Below, one piece after another: positions 24,459-31,796 of a DNA stretch of 43,859 bases (its first letter is position 1; the number at the start of each line of letters is the position of its first letter). The stretch is from positions 1 through 43,859 of the forward strand of contig JAJPHN010000037.1 in NCBI GenBank assembly GCA_021325235.1. The letters are read 5' to 3'. The notes under the pieces were generated by a model, which saw only the letters and a list, made by a program, of their open reading frames with translations, had not been told where the DNA came from and made no database searches. The DNA comes from Terriglobia bacterium (GTDB lineage Bacteria; Acidobacteriota; Terriglobia; Bryobacterales; Bryobacteraceae). The translations under genes were made by a program, and so were the position numbers.

Positions 24459-24782
24459 ATGACTCAGGAAGAAATAGAAATCCGAAAGCTACGGGTTGAC
24501 TCACTCAAGCATCTGGGAACGATCTCCCTTGGTGCTCTCGTTGCAATCGCCGCGGTTTACGACAAGTCGGTCCGTCATACCGTGTGGAGCGGGTGGATCA
24601 CTGCATTTTGTCTGGTCTCATTGACAACGGCCGCGTATGCAAGTTGGCGTGCCATTGACGCCCTAGTGGGCTGGCAGCCTAACGAGAAATCAGCGAAAGC
24701 TTGGACGAGACATGCGCGATGGACGCTTTGGCTCGGCCTTGGCGTTTTCGGCGGTGTCGTGGCATTTCTGAGAACTTTCTAA
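24459..24782 (+). CDS. plus-strand membrane-protein moron
   Basis: A 107-residue protein from ATG 24459. It has about three hydrophobic segments (roughly 20-35, 43-60 and 86-103) separated by short charged loops. Reading runs opposite to the virion operon. Its start is 2 bp from the protease start and its stop overlaps the MuF-like gene by 3-4 bases, so it fits exactly into the gap. The reading frame appears richer in A/T than neighbours. A lysogenic-conversion or superinfection-exclusion role is inferred; the family is not recognised. Confidence 0.6.
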   Translation: MTQEEIEIRKLRVDSLKHLGTISLGALVAIAAVYDKSVRHTVWSGWITAFCLVSLTTAAYASWRAIDALVGWQPNEKSAKAWTRHARWTLWLGLGVFGGVVAFLRTF

Positions 24783-25510
24783 GTCTCCGGAATCACCGGC
24801 TCCGGATAGCATCGGCAGTTCGGCAGCGCCCCCGCATGGCCGGTGAGATTGTCGAGCTTCGGTGGCTGGTCCCAGCGCACGAAGCGCCCGTTCATGCGCC
24901 GATGAGACGGCCGCACATCGGAATCCTCAGCGGTGCGCCAGATGTAGCCTTCCGAGCCGATATGCTGCGCCCGCGCCTGCGTCAGCACCGAAGCCGCCCG
25001 CGAGGTTTCCGTGCGCGCGATCGTGTTCGCACGGTTGCGGGTCACTTCGCCGGTTCGCATAATCTCGGCCACCAGCTCGCTGGACCGGCGGCTGTCCGAT
25101 AACCGCTCGACCGTCAAGTCCTGTATCCTTTGTGCGGCTTCCAGTGGCAGGCTTTTGATGAGCTGCACCTGCTCGGCCAGCAGCGAGCGCAGAGTCTGTC
25201 CTGTCGGCGCCTGATCGATTTCATTTCTCAGCTGGCGTGACATCTGCGCGGTGAGTACCTGCCAGCTCTGCCGGTCCTTCTGATTCACTTCTGCCAACAT
25301 CCGCGCCGCCGTTGCTTCAGCCCACGGTTCTAATGCCAATGCGTACTTCTCGAGCACATTGCGCAGCCGCGGCACCACGCCCGGATCCGTCACATCGAAC
25401 CCGCGCACCAGCGTCAGGACCTGGTCGGCCACCTTGCGCAGCGAAATCACATAACGGCGCTCGGGACCGGAAAATACTGGTCGGGCGATCGGACGTTTCA
25501 GGCGCGGCAT
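24779..25510 (-). CDS. phage head morphogenesis protein, Mu gpF-like
   Basis: A 243-residue protein. The C-terminal half carries the MuF signature: Arg-Ala-Asn-Thr-Ile-Ala-Arg-Thr-Glu, then Ala-Gln-His-Ile-Gly-Ser, Trp-Arg-Thr-Ala-Glu-Asp, Arg-Pro-Ser-His, Asn-Gly and Pro-Asn-Cys-Arg-Cys. This is the SPP1 gp7/Mu gpF family, a minor head protein acting with the portal. Unlike some MuF proteins it has no fused toxin; here the extra enzymatic domain is on the portal. About 120 bp upstream (25511-25634) hold no evident gene. Confidence 0.85.
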   Translation of the reverse strand: MPRLKRPIARPVFSGPERRYVISLRKVADQVLTLVRGFDVTDPGVVPRLRNVLEKYALALEPWAEATAARMLAEVNQKDRQSWQVLTAQMSRQLRNEIDQAPTGQTLRSLLAEQVQLIKSLPLEAAQRIQDLTVERLSDSRRSSELVAEIMRTGEVTRNRANTIARTETSRAASVLTQARAQHIGSEGYIWRTAEDSDVRPSHRRMNGRFVRWDQPPKLDNLTGHAGALPNCRCYPEPVIPET

Positions 25511-25634
25511 CTGGTCCCATTGCGATCGAAATCACGCTACGCTGGTAATTGAGCCGTTCCGAAGCTGCGGAGTCGAAAAGCTTCCTCTACGGAGCATCGG
25601 GGTAGCAATAGGGTCCCTCCGATGGGCACGGCCC

Positions 25635-27668
25635 TCACTCTCTTGGCTCGAAGGCCGAAATGAGCCAGTGCTCTTGCTTGCCGTACCAATCGAGCGAAAC
25701 CACCGCTCGATGATCAGGTGTTTCCATGATCAGGCGGTTTTCCCCTTCCACTCGCAGGAACTTCAATTTCGGTACCATGTCCGGCAAGTCCTCGAGCTTG
25801 AAGTCTTGTTGCGCTTCGACGTGTTTGGCGATGATGTGGGCAAGACCGTGACCGCCCCGCCACTTCTTCGCCGGGTTGCCGGGCACACCCCAGGCCAGTC
25901 CAATCTTTCCTGTGGGCACTTCCGGGTTGTCCCAGATGTCCGGTACCGCGCCCTTCTTCTCACTGAGCAATTTTGCGATGGCTTCGTGCGGCTTCCCAGA
26001 AACCTCACGGTAAAGCGGTCCCAGAGGATGGCTCGGCTCCGGCTCGCTGCTGCCTGAGGTCCCGCTGCCTTTTTCTGTAAACTCTCCGTCGTCTTTCCGC
26101 GGATGTTCCGACTCCTTCCAGTCCTCATCGCGAAACAGAGCCAGAAAACGATCGCGCCAGCTCCGCCGCGGTTTGTAAGCGCGGTCGTTCGTCGAGTCGC
26201 CGTCGTCCTCGTCATCCTCGCCGATCACGCTCGCCGCCGGCTTCGCCTCGCCGTTCTCGTCGAGCATCATGCCGTCGGGTACCGGCGGCGGCTCATTCTC
26301 CGCTTCCTCGATTTCTTCGTCGGTGATGTTCGACCAGAGCCCGGTGATGTGGCTCGATTGCCGCAGCTCCTTCAATGCCGTCGCGCGCCGCACCAGGCCG
26401 TTGCTCTCGGCCTGCGTCACCGCCTGCGTAATCGTGTTGCCGATCTGCGCCTTCTGCTCATCGGACATCACCCAGAGCGGCCGGAAACTGAAATTGCTGC
26501 CTTCGGGCAGATCGGAACCGTAGAGCGAGCGCCAGGTCACCCGCAGCAGACTGCTGATCGGGGACCGCAGCCGGTGCTCTTGCCGCTGCTGAATGCCGTC
26601 GTAGTAATTGCGGATGTCGCTTTCCCCGGTCGCGTTCAGGCCCGCGGGCGATTGGCCGAAGAGCCGCACGAGCGGGATCTGCAGCGCACCGGACAACTGC
26701 TGGCCGAACTGCAGTAGAACCGTGTCCAGCCCGCTGAAGGTGTAGCTGTGCGCCTCGAACTTGTCTTTGGCATCCATAAGCGTGATGCCTTCGTTCGACT
26801 GCATCATGCGTGCGAAATCGATCTGCGCGATTAGTCCCTGCCGGGCCGGTCCACCCGCCGCAATGATCTCGCGCAGGTTCTCGACGGCGTAGGTGCGCAG
26901 ATGCGCTTTGTAGACGAGCTGCGCCGCTCCCTGGGTGGTCGAATCGAATGCTAGCAGCCGGTCCCAGAGGCGCTCGATGACCGACTGGCCCCACAGGTTC
27001 TCGGTCATCCGCTGATAGTACGGAAGGTCGATGCCATCGATGCGAATCACGCGCGAGTAATGAATCCGCGCATTTGGCAGGACGTTGTTGTCCGCCATCA
27101 CGTCGTAGTACATCGGCTTGCCGAAGTCCGGGCCGTAGTCGCGTACCGGCAGAGAAAGCACCGGCTGCGCCGTCCAGCGGTCCAGCGGATACACGCCCTT
27201 GAATGCGCCAGGCGCCACCGTCTCGGGACGCAGCGGCGTATCGAAGCGCTGGCCGTCGATCAGCATGACGCCGATCGCTCCGCCATAGAGCCGGCCCCAC
27301 TTGATCGTGTCGCAGATCTGATCCCACAGGTGCAGGTCGCGCCAGGCGGCATGCAGGCCTTCCACCTGCGCCGGATCGGCCGAGGTAACGATCTCGATGC
27401 CGCGCTTGGTCATGTCTTCGGCTACCGAATCGACCGCCACGCCGCAGATCCAGGACGAGCGGTAGATATTGTCGAGCAGCGGCCGAAAGCGCGAGATGTA
27501 TTCAGCGGTGTAGGTTCCTGTTGCGCTCTGGTTCGATGCCGGCTGGCTGATGCCAACCGCGGCCATAAAGTTCGAGAAGCTGTCGTTCGTCGCGAAAGCT
27601 TTGCTCGAGGCAATCGGCACCGGAGCGGCTTGGGCCGGCGGTTTGCGAACGCTGCGATGCTTGCCCAT
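25635..27668 (-). CDS. phage portal protein with C-terminal barnase/colicin-E5-like RNase-like domain
   Basis: A 677-residue protein from ATG 27668, one base after the TerL stop. The first 500 residues match a DUF1073 portal, including Arg-Leu-Phe-Gly-Gln-Ser-Pro-Ala-Gly-Leu-Asn-Ala-Thr-Gly-Glu-Ser-Asp. A charged linker follows (about 515-555) with Glu-Ser-Glu-His-Pro-Arg and Gly-Glu-Phe-Thr. Residues 561-677 resemble the PBECR (phage barnase-EndoU-colicin E5/D-RelE-like) group: Gly-Leu-Ala-Trp-Gly, Gly-His-Gly-Leu-Ala-His-Ile-Ile-Ala-Lys-His, Glu-Asn-Arg and a Trp-Leu-Ile-Ser-Ala-Phe end. The family fold is inferred. It would place an RNase in each portal copy. Confidence 0.75.
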   Translation of the reverse strand: MGKHRSVRKPPAQAAPVPIASSKAFATNDSFSNFMAAVGISQPASNQSATGTYTAEYISRFRPLLDNIYRSSWICGVAVDSVAEDMTKRGIEIVTSADPAQVEGLHAAWRDLHLWDQICDTIKWGRLYGGAIGVMLIDGQRFDTPLRPETVAPGAFKGVYPLDRWTAQPVLSLPVRDYGPDFGKPMYYDVMADNNVLPNARIHYSRVIRIDGIDLPYYQRMTENLWGQSVIERLWDRLLAFDSTTQGAAQLVYKAHLRTYAVENLREIIAAGGPARQGLIAQIDFARMMQSNEGITLMDAKDKFEAHSYTFSGLDTVLLQFGQQLSGALQIPLVRLFGQSPAGLNATGESDIRNYYDGIQQRQEHRLRSPISSLLRVTWRSLYGSDLPEGSNFSFRPLWVMSDEQKAQIGNTITQAVTQAESNGLVRRATALKELRQSSHITGLWSNITDEEIEEAENEPPPVPDGMMLDENGEAKPAASVIGEDDEDDGDSTNDRAYKPRRSWRDRFLALFRDEDWKESEHPRKDDGEFTEKGSGTSGSSEPEPSHPLGPLYREVSGKPHEAIAKLLSEKKGAVPDIWDNPEVPTGKIGLAWGVPGNPAKKWRGGHGLAHIIAKHVEAQQDFKLEDLPDMVPKLKFLRVEGENRLIMETPDHRAVVSLDWYGKQEHWLISAFEPRE

Positions 27669-27669
27669 T

Positions 27670-28881
27670 TCAGCTCGCCAATTGCGCCCAGACACCCATT
27701 CCGCCGCGGCGCTGGATGTATCCGTCAAGCGAATAGCGGATGGCGTCCCAGCCGTGATTGTGCTTGTCGACAATAATCGGCAGCACCTCGCGCGTCTTCG
27801 GATCGACCTTGTACGAATACAGCCGGCGCTCTTCCTGCAAGTGCTTGCAGCGCTGGTGAATCACAATGCGGCGGAAACCCTTCAGATGGGCGATGCCGTC
27901 TTCGACCGAGCCTTCCCATTTCTCGGCTGGCATGATGTTGAAGCCGCGCCGGCGCATGTAGCTGATCGTCTCGGGACGTGACGAGTCCGCTTTGATCGGC
28001 CAGTAGCGAGCCGTCGGAATGGAATCGAAGAGCTGCGGTGTTTCGTCGATCTCGACACCGTAGCCGAAGGCCTCTTGATCGATATACAGGCAGTCGTCCT
28101 GAATGAAGCAGCGCACCAGTGCGGTCGGATCGTTGGCGAAGCCCCAGTCGGCGCCGTGGAAGAATCGCGCGCCGTCCGGCGTATCGAAGGCCTCGATCGA
28201 AACGCGCTTGGCGAAGATGACCGCCTCGCTGATCTTGCGGCAGTGCCCGCCCCAGATGTGCTCGTACGCTTCCAGATCGAGCTCGAGCATGTAGCGGCGC
28301 TCGGCGTCGAGGGTGGCCGGAAACCACGGATTGTCTTCCCAGCCGACCTTGCGCACGATCGCGTCCGGCGGCGGATGAAGGACGAAGCGCTGATAGGTGG
28401 GGTCGCTCTCTTCCACCGGGTTGAAGCTGATCCAGATCTCGCTGCTTTGCTTACGGATCGTCGGGATCAGGATCTCCCAGGAAGCCGCGCTGACGCTTTG
28501 CGCCTCTTCCACCCAGCAGATGTCGACACCCTCAAGCGATTTGATCTCCTGCACCGAATGGCGGATGCCTTTGAACAGGAACTCCGAGCCGGTGACGCTC
28601 TTGATCGAGTTCCGGGCCACTTCGAAGTACGGATCCAGATTCATCGCCTGGATCTGGTCGCTCAGCAGCCGGTGCACGGAATCGGCGATGCTGGTCTGCA
28701 GCTCGCGCGCGCAGAGGATACGGAGCTGGCCGGCAACGGCTTTGAGCAGCAACGCCCGGGCGAGTGCCCAGCTCTTGGCACCGCCGCGACCGCCCCAGTA
28801 GCACTTGTAGCGTGACGGCTGGAACAGGCCTTCGAAAGCCGCCGGAAACTGGATGTTATTAACTGGCACGCCGCTCGCCAT
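27670..28881 (-). CDS. terminase large subunit, PBSX-like
   Basis: A 403-residue protein. Walker A Gly-Gly-Arg-Gly-Gly-Ala-Lys-Ser lies at residues 30-37 and Walker B with Val-Asp-Ile-Cys-Trp-Val-Glu-Glu near 119-126. The nuclease half has Gly-Ala-Asp-Trp-Gly-Phe (Asp245), Lys-Ala-Asp-Ser (Asp299) and the C-terminal Gly-Trp-Asp-Ala-Ile-Arg-Tyr. This is the packaging motor and nuclease of the PBSX type. Its start overlaps the TerS stop by 23 bp. Confidence 0.9.
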   Translation of the reverse strand: MASGVPVNNIQFPAAFEGLFQPSRYKCYWGGRGGAKSWALARALLLKAVAGQLRILCARELQTSIADSVHRLLSDQIQAMNLDPYFEVARNSIKSVTGSEFLFKGIRHSVQEIKSLEGVDICWVEEAQSVSAASWEILIPTIRKQSSEIWISFNPVEESDPTYQRFVLHPPPDAIVRKVGWEDNPWFPATLDAERRYMLELDLEAYEHIWGGHCRKISEAVIFAKRVSIEAFDTPDGARFFHGADWGFANDPTALVRCFIQDDCLYIDQEAFGYGVEIDETPQLFDSIPTARYWPIKADSSRPETISYMRRRGFNIMPAEKWEGSVEDGIAHLKGFRRIVIHQRCKHLQEERRLYSYKVDPKTREVLPIIVDKHNHGWDAIRYSLDGYIQRRGGMGVWAQLAS

Positions 28882-29173
28882 CCGGTGATAAGAACTGCAC
28901 GTTGATCACGGGTGCGGGTTGAGGGATGAGGGCCGTGCCGCCAGGCCCAGACATCTCGACTGCCGCAAGCTTGGGGTGGACATAGGGTGCCGCATCTTTG
29001 GCGATTGCCGCCGCCGCATCCAACCGGCCTTCAATGTAATGCCGGCGCATGGCCTCAAGCATGGTGTCCAGTGGAGTTATGCCGGACTCGGCGACTGCAT
29101 TCTGCAGCTCAATTGTTTTTTGACTCGGAACGCCCTTTTTGCGACCGGCACCGAGCCGTGCGCCACCACGCAT
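28859..29173 (-). CDS. terminase small subunit-like
   Basis: A 104-residue protein from ATG 29173. An in-frame TTG at 29212 would add 13 residues but lies inside the U tract of a terminator, so I prefer the ATG. The basic start with Gly-Gly-Ala-Arg-Leu-Gly-Ala-Gly-Arg-Lys-Lys-Gly is typical of many small terminases, followed by helical segments and a Pro-rich end. It overlaps TerL by 23 bp, the usual context. No clear Shine-Dalgarno sequence is visible. Confidence 0.65.
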   Translation of the reverse strand: MRGGARLGAGRKKGVPSQKTIELQNAVAESGITPLDTMLEAMRRHYIEGRLDAAAAIAKDAAPYVHPKLAAVEMSGPGGTALIPQPAPVINVQFLSPDGERRAS

Positions 29174-29210
29174 TTTCAACGACTTAATTGAAAAACTTTG
29201 ATTCTTTTTC

Positions 29211-29247
29211 AAAAAATGGGGCCCGCCGGGAGTGAATCAGCGGGCCC
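29211..29247 (-). terminator. intrinsic terminator upstream of terS
   Basis: On the minus strand gcgggccc and gggcccgc (29240-29247 and 29219-29226) form an 8-bp GC-rich stem with a 13-nt loop, followed by catttttt. This is a good intrinsic terminator for the transcript covering the lysozyme and coiled-coil genes, and it lies just before terS. The terminase-to-fibre operon therefore needs its own promoter or antitermination. Confidence 0.7.
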
Positions 29248-29270
29248 TGAGAAGAGGGTCTAGGGAGCGA

Positions 29271-29717
29271 TTATGTGTTGGTGGTCGTGGAGGCCGCGGT
29301 CTGTGTTCCGGCCGGTGCGGTGCCTGTCGCGGCCGTCGTGCCGGTCGCAGGTGCCGTCTGTGTTCCGGCGCTCGAGTTCGCCGGCACGATCGCCTGCAGC
29401 GCCTGGTTCTGCTGCTTGAGCGCCGCAATCGAGCTCTCGAGCGACGAGAGGTCCAGATTCGCTCCGCCTTGCGACTGTAGCGTCGAGAGCTGTTGCTCCA
29501 GGTTCGTGATCTGCGCAGCCTGCGCCTGCGCGTACGACTGGACCGAAGCGATCGCCGCCTGGTCGTCTGAGACGGCCTGCTGCAGGCTGGCCAGGTCGGT
29601 GGTCAATTGAGAAACATCTGCCATAAGGTGTTTGTGCTCCTTAACGAATTGATGGATTTCGGGGGAAAGCCGCGCGAGGACATCGATTAGCGACGGCATG
29701 TGCTCAGACGAAGACAT
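29271..29717 (-). CDS. coiled-coil protein with Thr/Ala-rich tail
   Basis: A protein of up to 148 residues. Residues 32-110 form a long coiled coil (Leu-Thr-Thr-Asp-Leu-Ala-Ser-Leu-Gln-Gln repeats); the last 40 residues are Thr/Ala/Gly/Pro-rich and flexible. The start is uncertain: ATG 29717 overlaps the preceding stop, ATG 29699 is next, and ATG 29624 has an upstream aaggag at a rather long spacing. Small coiled-coil proteins of this kind are common phage virion accessories; no named family. Confidence 0.55.
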   Translation of the reverse strand: MSSSEHMPSLIDVLARLSPEIHQFVKEHKHLMADVSQLTTDLASLQQAVSDDQAAIASVQSYAQAQAAQITNLEQQLSTLQSQGGANLDLSSLESSIAALKQQNQALQAIVPANSSAGTQTAPATGTTAATGTAPAGTQTAASTTTNT

Positions 29718-30060
29718 CGTTCATGAGTGCATCGGCCAGGCTGTCGGTCGGCGCATGGCCGCTCCACTGACAGACCAGCTGGATATAACGGTCGGTGTCA
29801 TTCTCGTTCGGTGGCGCCCATCTGTGGATCGCTTGCGCCACCGTGAGGCCCTTGTAGGTCGGAGCCTGCAGCAGCGCCGACATGGCGCGAAAGCCGGTCT
29901 CGTCGTCCGGGAAATAGGCGAAGCGGCCGTTCGCTCGCGTAGCGCCATGCGCGACCGCGAAGCGCCCGTACTCGATGTTGCCGGGATTATGGTTGATCCG
30001 GCAGAGCGAGTCCGGTTCGAGCCAGCCCTCCATGCGCGCGATGGCCTGGAGCAGAGTCAT
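29704..30060 (-). CDS. lysozyme-like virion-associated protein, P5-type
   Basis: A 118-residue protein. The N-terminus with Ala-Arg-Met-Glu-Gly-Trp (candidate catalytic Glu11), Arg-Ile-Asn-His-Asn-Pro-Gly-Asn-Ile-Glu-Tyr-Gly and Tyr-Phe-Pro-Asp-Asp-Glu-Thr-Gly-Phe-Arg-Ala-Met fits small phage peptidoglycan-hydrolase-like structural proteins. The later Arg-Trp-Ala-Pro-Pro-Asn-Glu-Asn-Asp-Thr-Asp segment fits too. It is the only free-standing muralytic candidate in the window, so it may also act as the endolysin. A 28-residue membrane peptide gene lies just upstream in the same operon. Confidence 0.7.
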   Translation of the reverse strand: MTLLQAIARMEGWLEPDSLCRINHNPGNIEYGRFAVAHGATRANGRFAYFPDDETGFRAMSALLQAPTYKGLTVAQAIHRWAPPNENDTDRYIQLVCQWSGHAPTDSLADALMNDVFV

Positions 30061-30061
30061 G

Positions 30062-30148
30062 TCAGTTGATCCGGTAGAGCGCCCAGCCGACGATGACGAC
30101 GAACAGCAGCGCGAATAGAACGGCTAAGAGCGTAGGCTCCAACACCAT
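30062..30148 (-). CDS. 28-residue single-pass membrane peptide
   Basis: A 28-residue frame from ATG 30148: a short polar start, about 17 hydrophobic residues (Leu-Leu-Ala-Val-Leu-Phe onward), then Tyr-Arg-Ile-Asn. It overlaps the end of the upstream gene by about 25 bp and ends 2 bp before the lysozyme-like start, so it may be translationally coupled. The topology is like a micro-holin; real translation is uncertain. Confidence 0.4.
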   Translation of the reverse strand: MVLEPTLLAVLFALLFVVIVGWALYRIN

Positions 30149-30426
30149 TCAATCGAGGGCTGCAGCGCCGGAGCTTCGATGGTGCGATAGCAGGGTTCCC
30201 AGATAGTTTCTGGTTCGAGTGGTCGCATGCGCCGCACACGCTTGCGATTGCCAATCAGCACATAGCGGCCGCGGAGCACCATCTCGAGCGCCTGCTGTGC
30301 GGTAACTCTACGTACCGATCCACCCAGCAGGCGCACGTCCGGATGATCAGGCAGCGCGAGAACGGCGCGCAACTCTTCTTGATTTAGAGACAAAACGGAT
30401 ATGAGACGCCCTGTAGCCGGCGCCAA
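30124..30426 (-). CDS. hypothetical small protein at the head of the late operon
   Basis: A protein of up to 100 residues with a TTG start at 30426; a later TTG start within the frame is possible. A pattern Tyr-Val-Leu-Ile-Gly-Asn-Arg-Lys-Arg-Val-Arg, then Met-Arg-Pro-Leu-Glu-Pro, resembles small phage proteins of unknown role. It is the first minus-strand gene of the late block. About 170 bp upstream (30427-30597) hold no gene I can support. Confidence 0.5.
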   Translation of the reverse strand: MAPATGRLISVLSLNQEELRAVLALPDHPDVRLLGGSVRRVTAQQALEMVLRGRYVLIGNRKRVRRMRPLEPETIWEPCYRTIEAPALQPSIEWCWSLRS

Positions 30427-30597
30427 GCCTCAACCACCAATGCCCTTGGGGAAGCGGGGAACGCTACTACTGTTCATGTTCAGTAAAACACATTTCCACA
30501 GAAATGTTCTAGTACTTTCTGCGAATTTCGGCTTGATCGCCGGCACTCGCAACGGTTTACGTCGGGAAGATCTGACCCGAACCGCGCTCGTTTTCAT

Positions 30598-30626
30598 TTG
30601 TGATTCGTACAGATGTGTACGATAAT
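30598..30626 (+). promoter_or_regulatory. hicAB promoter with operator inside the spacer
   Basis: ttgtga (30598-30603) and gataat (30621-30626) are separated by exactly 17 bp. tcgtaca (30605-30611) and tgtacga (30616-30622) form a perfect 7-bp inverted repeat with a 4-nt centre, lying between the two boxes and over the edge of the -10. The hicA start is 7 bp downstream. HicB commonly represses its own promoter, so this is the likely operator; binding is inferred. Confidence 0.7.
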
Positions 30627-30632
30627 AGAGTT

Positions 30633-30851
30633 ATGAAATCGACCGAGCTTCTACGCAAGCTGAAGAAGCTGGCAAAGAAGCGCGGTCTTGAATTGACGAT
30701 CGCAGCAGCCAAGGGAAGTCACCGCAAGGTCTACTTCGGTGAAGCGCAGTCGGTGATACCTGAGCACGCCAACTCGGAGCTCAAAACGGGAACGCTCAAA
30801 GGCATTCTGAAACAACTCGGCATCGAGGAGAAGGATTTGTATGAAAGCTAA
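30633..30851 (+). CDS. hicA: HicA-family toxin
   Basis: A 72-residue protein from ATG 30633; the longer upstream frame would start inside the promoter. It has the HicA pattern: a helix at 3-17, then Ala-Ala-Lys-Gly-Ser-His-Arg-Lys-Val-Tyr-Phe with the expected catalytic His30, then Ile-Pro-Glu-His and a helix Gly-Thr-Leu-Lys-Gly-Ile-Leu. HicA cleaves mRNA. It overlaps the hicB start by 11 bp, so the pair is coupled. Confidence 0.85.
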   Translation: MKSTELLRKLKKLAKKRGLELTIAAAKGSHRKVYFGEAQSVIPEHANSELKTGTLKGILKQLGIEEKDLYES

Positions 30852-31287
30852 ATCATTGGTCTATCCAGCCGTTTTTTCCCCCGAAAAGAAGGGCTATAGT
30901 ATTTCATTTCCCGATTTTCCGGAAGCTAACAGTCAGGGCGACGACGATGAGGACGCGTTTCGCATGGCGGTTGATTGCTTGAATGCCGTGTTGGAGTACC
31001 GGATGGAAGAGAAAGCGGAGATTCCTGCACCCTCGCCGGTACGCAAAGGGCAACGCGCCATTCCGGTATCGCTCGATCTGGCACCGAAGCTGGCACTCTA
31101 CCAGCTGATGCACGATCAGAAGATCTCGAACGTAAAGCTCGCAAGAAAACTACGGATCAGCGAGGTCGTCGTTCGCCGCATGCTGGATCCGAATCACCAG
31201 AGCAAACCGGAGCAGTACACTCGGGCCCTGGCGGCACTGGACGCGGCTGTGCAGGTCTCGGTCGTCAAACTCCGCCGCTCGGCCTGA
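30841..31287 (+). CDS. hicB: HicB-family antitoxin
   Basis: A 148-residue protein. Residues 1-60 match HicB: Tyr-Pro-Ala-Val-Phe, Gly-Tyr-Ser-Ile-Ser-Phe-Pro-Asp-Phe, and an Ala-Phe-Arg-Met-Ala-Val-Asp helix. Residues 75-125 hold a helix-turn-helix (Lys-Leu-Ala-Arg-Lys-Leu-Arg-Ile-Ser-Glu-Val-Val-Val-Arg-Arg-Met) that should bind DNA, most likely the inverted repeat in the hicA promoter. It neutralises HicA. Confidence 0.85.
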   Translation: MKAKSLVYPAVFSPEKKGYSISFPDFPEANSQGDDDEDAFRMAVDCLNAVLEYRMEEKAEIPAPSPVRKGQRAIPVSLDLAPKLALYQLMHDQKISNVKLARKLRISEVVVRRMLDPNHQSKPEQYTRALAALDAAVQVSVVKLRRSA

Positions 31288-31305
31288 AATCTCAGGGAGC
31301 GCAAC

Positions 31306-31461
31306 ATGCCAACCTGCAAGACAGGTAAGGATTGCCACGCATCAAAAGCGGCTGCGTTGAAATCGCTCGGTCGCCGCATGAAACTTGCCAAGCCCGACGA
31401 ACGAGACAAGATTCGCCCTTACAGGTGTGAAATCTCTAAGACTTGGCACATCGGGCACTGA
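31306..31461 (+). CDS. small Cys/His-containing protein
   Basis: A 51-residue protein from ATG 31306 with an agggag element upstream. It has Cys4 and Cys10-His11 near the N-terminus, and Cys41 with Trp-His-Ile-Gly-His at the C-terminus, an arrangement compatible with metal binding. Similar tiny phage proteins ending in Trp-His-x-Gly-His exist. It follows hicB and may be in its operon; the role is unknown. A 59-bp non-coding interval then separates it from the convergent operon. Confidence 0.6.
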   Translation: MPTCKTGKDCHASKAAALKSLGRRMKLAKPDERDKIRPYRCEISKTWHIGH

Positions 31462-31520
31462 CAGTCGCGATGCGGACTGCCGTCAACGTCCGGTACTCCC
31501 GAACGTAACCTCTGCCTTCG

Positions 31521-31796
31521 CTATGACTTCCCACCCTGTGCAGCGTCTACAAACCCCTGATCATCGGCGCGCCCCGGCTTCTTAATGAAATTCGGATCGG
31601 TGTGAAAGGCTGCTAACTGCTCGGTCGTGAAATCGCCGAGAGCCTGACGGAGTTCGGCGCCCGTCGCACGCATCTCGCCGAGTACGGCAGCCTTTTCCTC
31701 CAGATTTGAGCCCCAGCGCTTATGTAGGCTGCCCAGATTGCGCAGACACTCCTCAACTTTCAGGCTGCAAGTAATTAGTTCTTTTTCCTCAATCAT
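31521..31796 (-). CDS. hypothetical helical protein of the PAS operon
   Basis: A 91-residue, largely helical, charged protein. Its start overlaps the stop of the PAS gene by 4 bp (ATGA), so the two are translationally coupled. No family is recognised. It may act together with the PAS-domain protein. It is the last gene of the three-gene minus-strand operon and faces the hicAB transcript. Confidence 0.55.
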   Translation of the reverse strand: MIEEKELITCSLKVEECLRNLGSLHKRWGSNLEEKAAVLGEMRATGAELRQALGDFTTEQLAAFHTDPNFIKKPGRADDQGFVDAAQGGKS

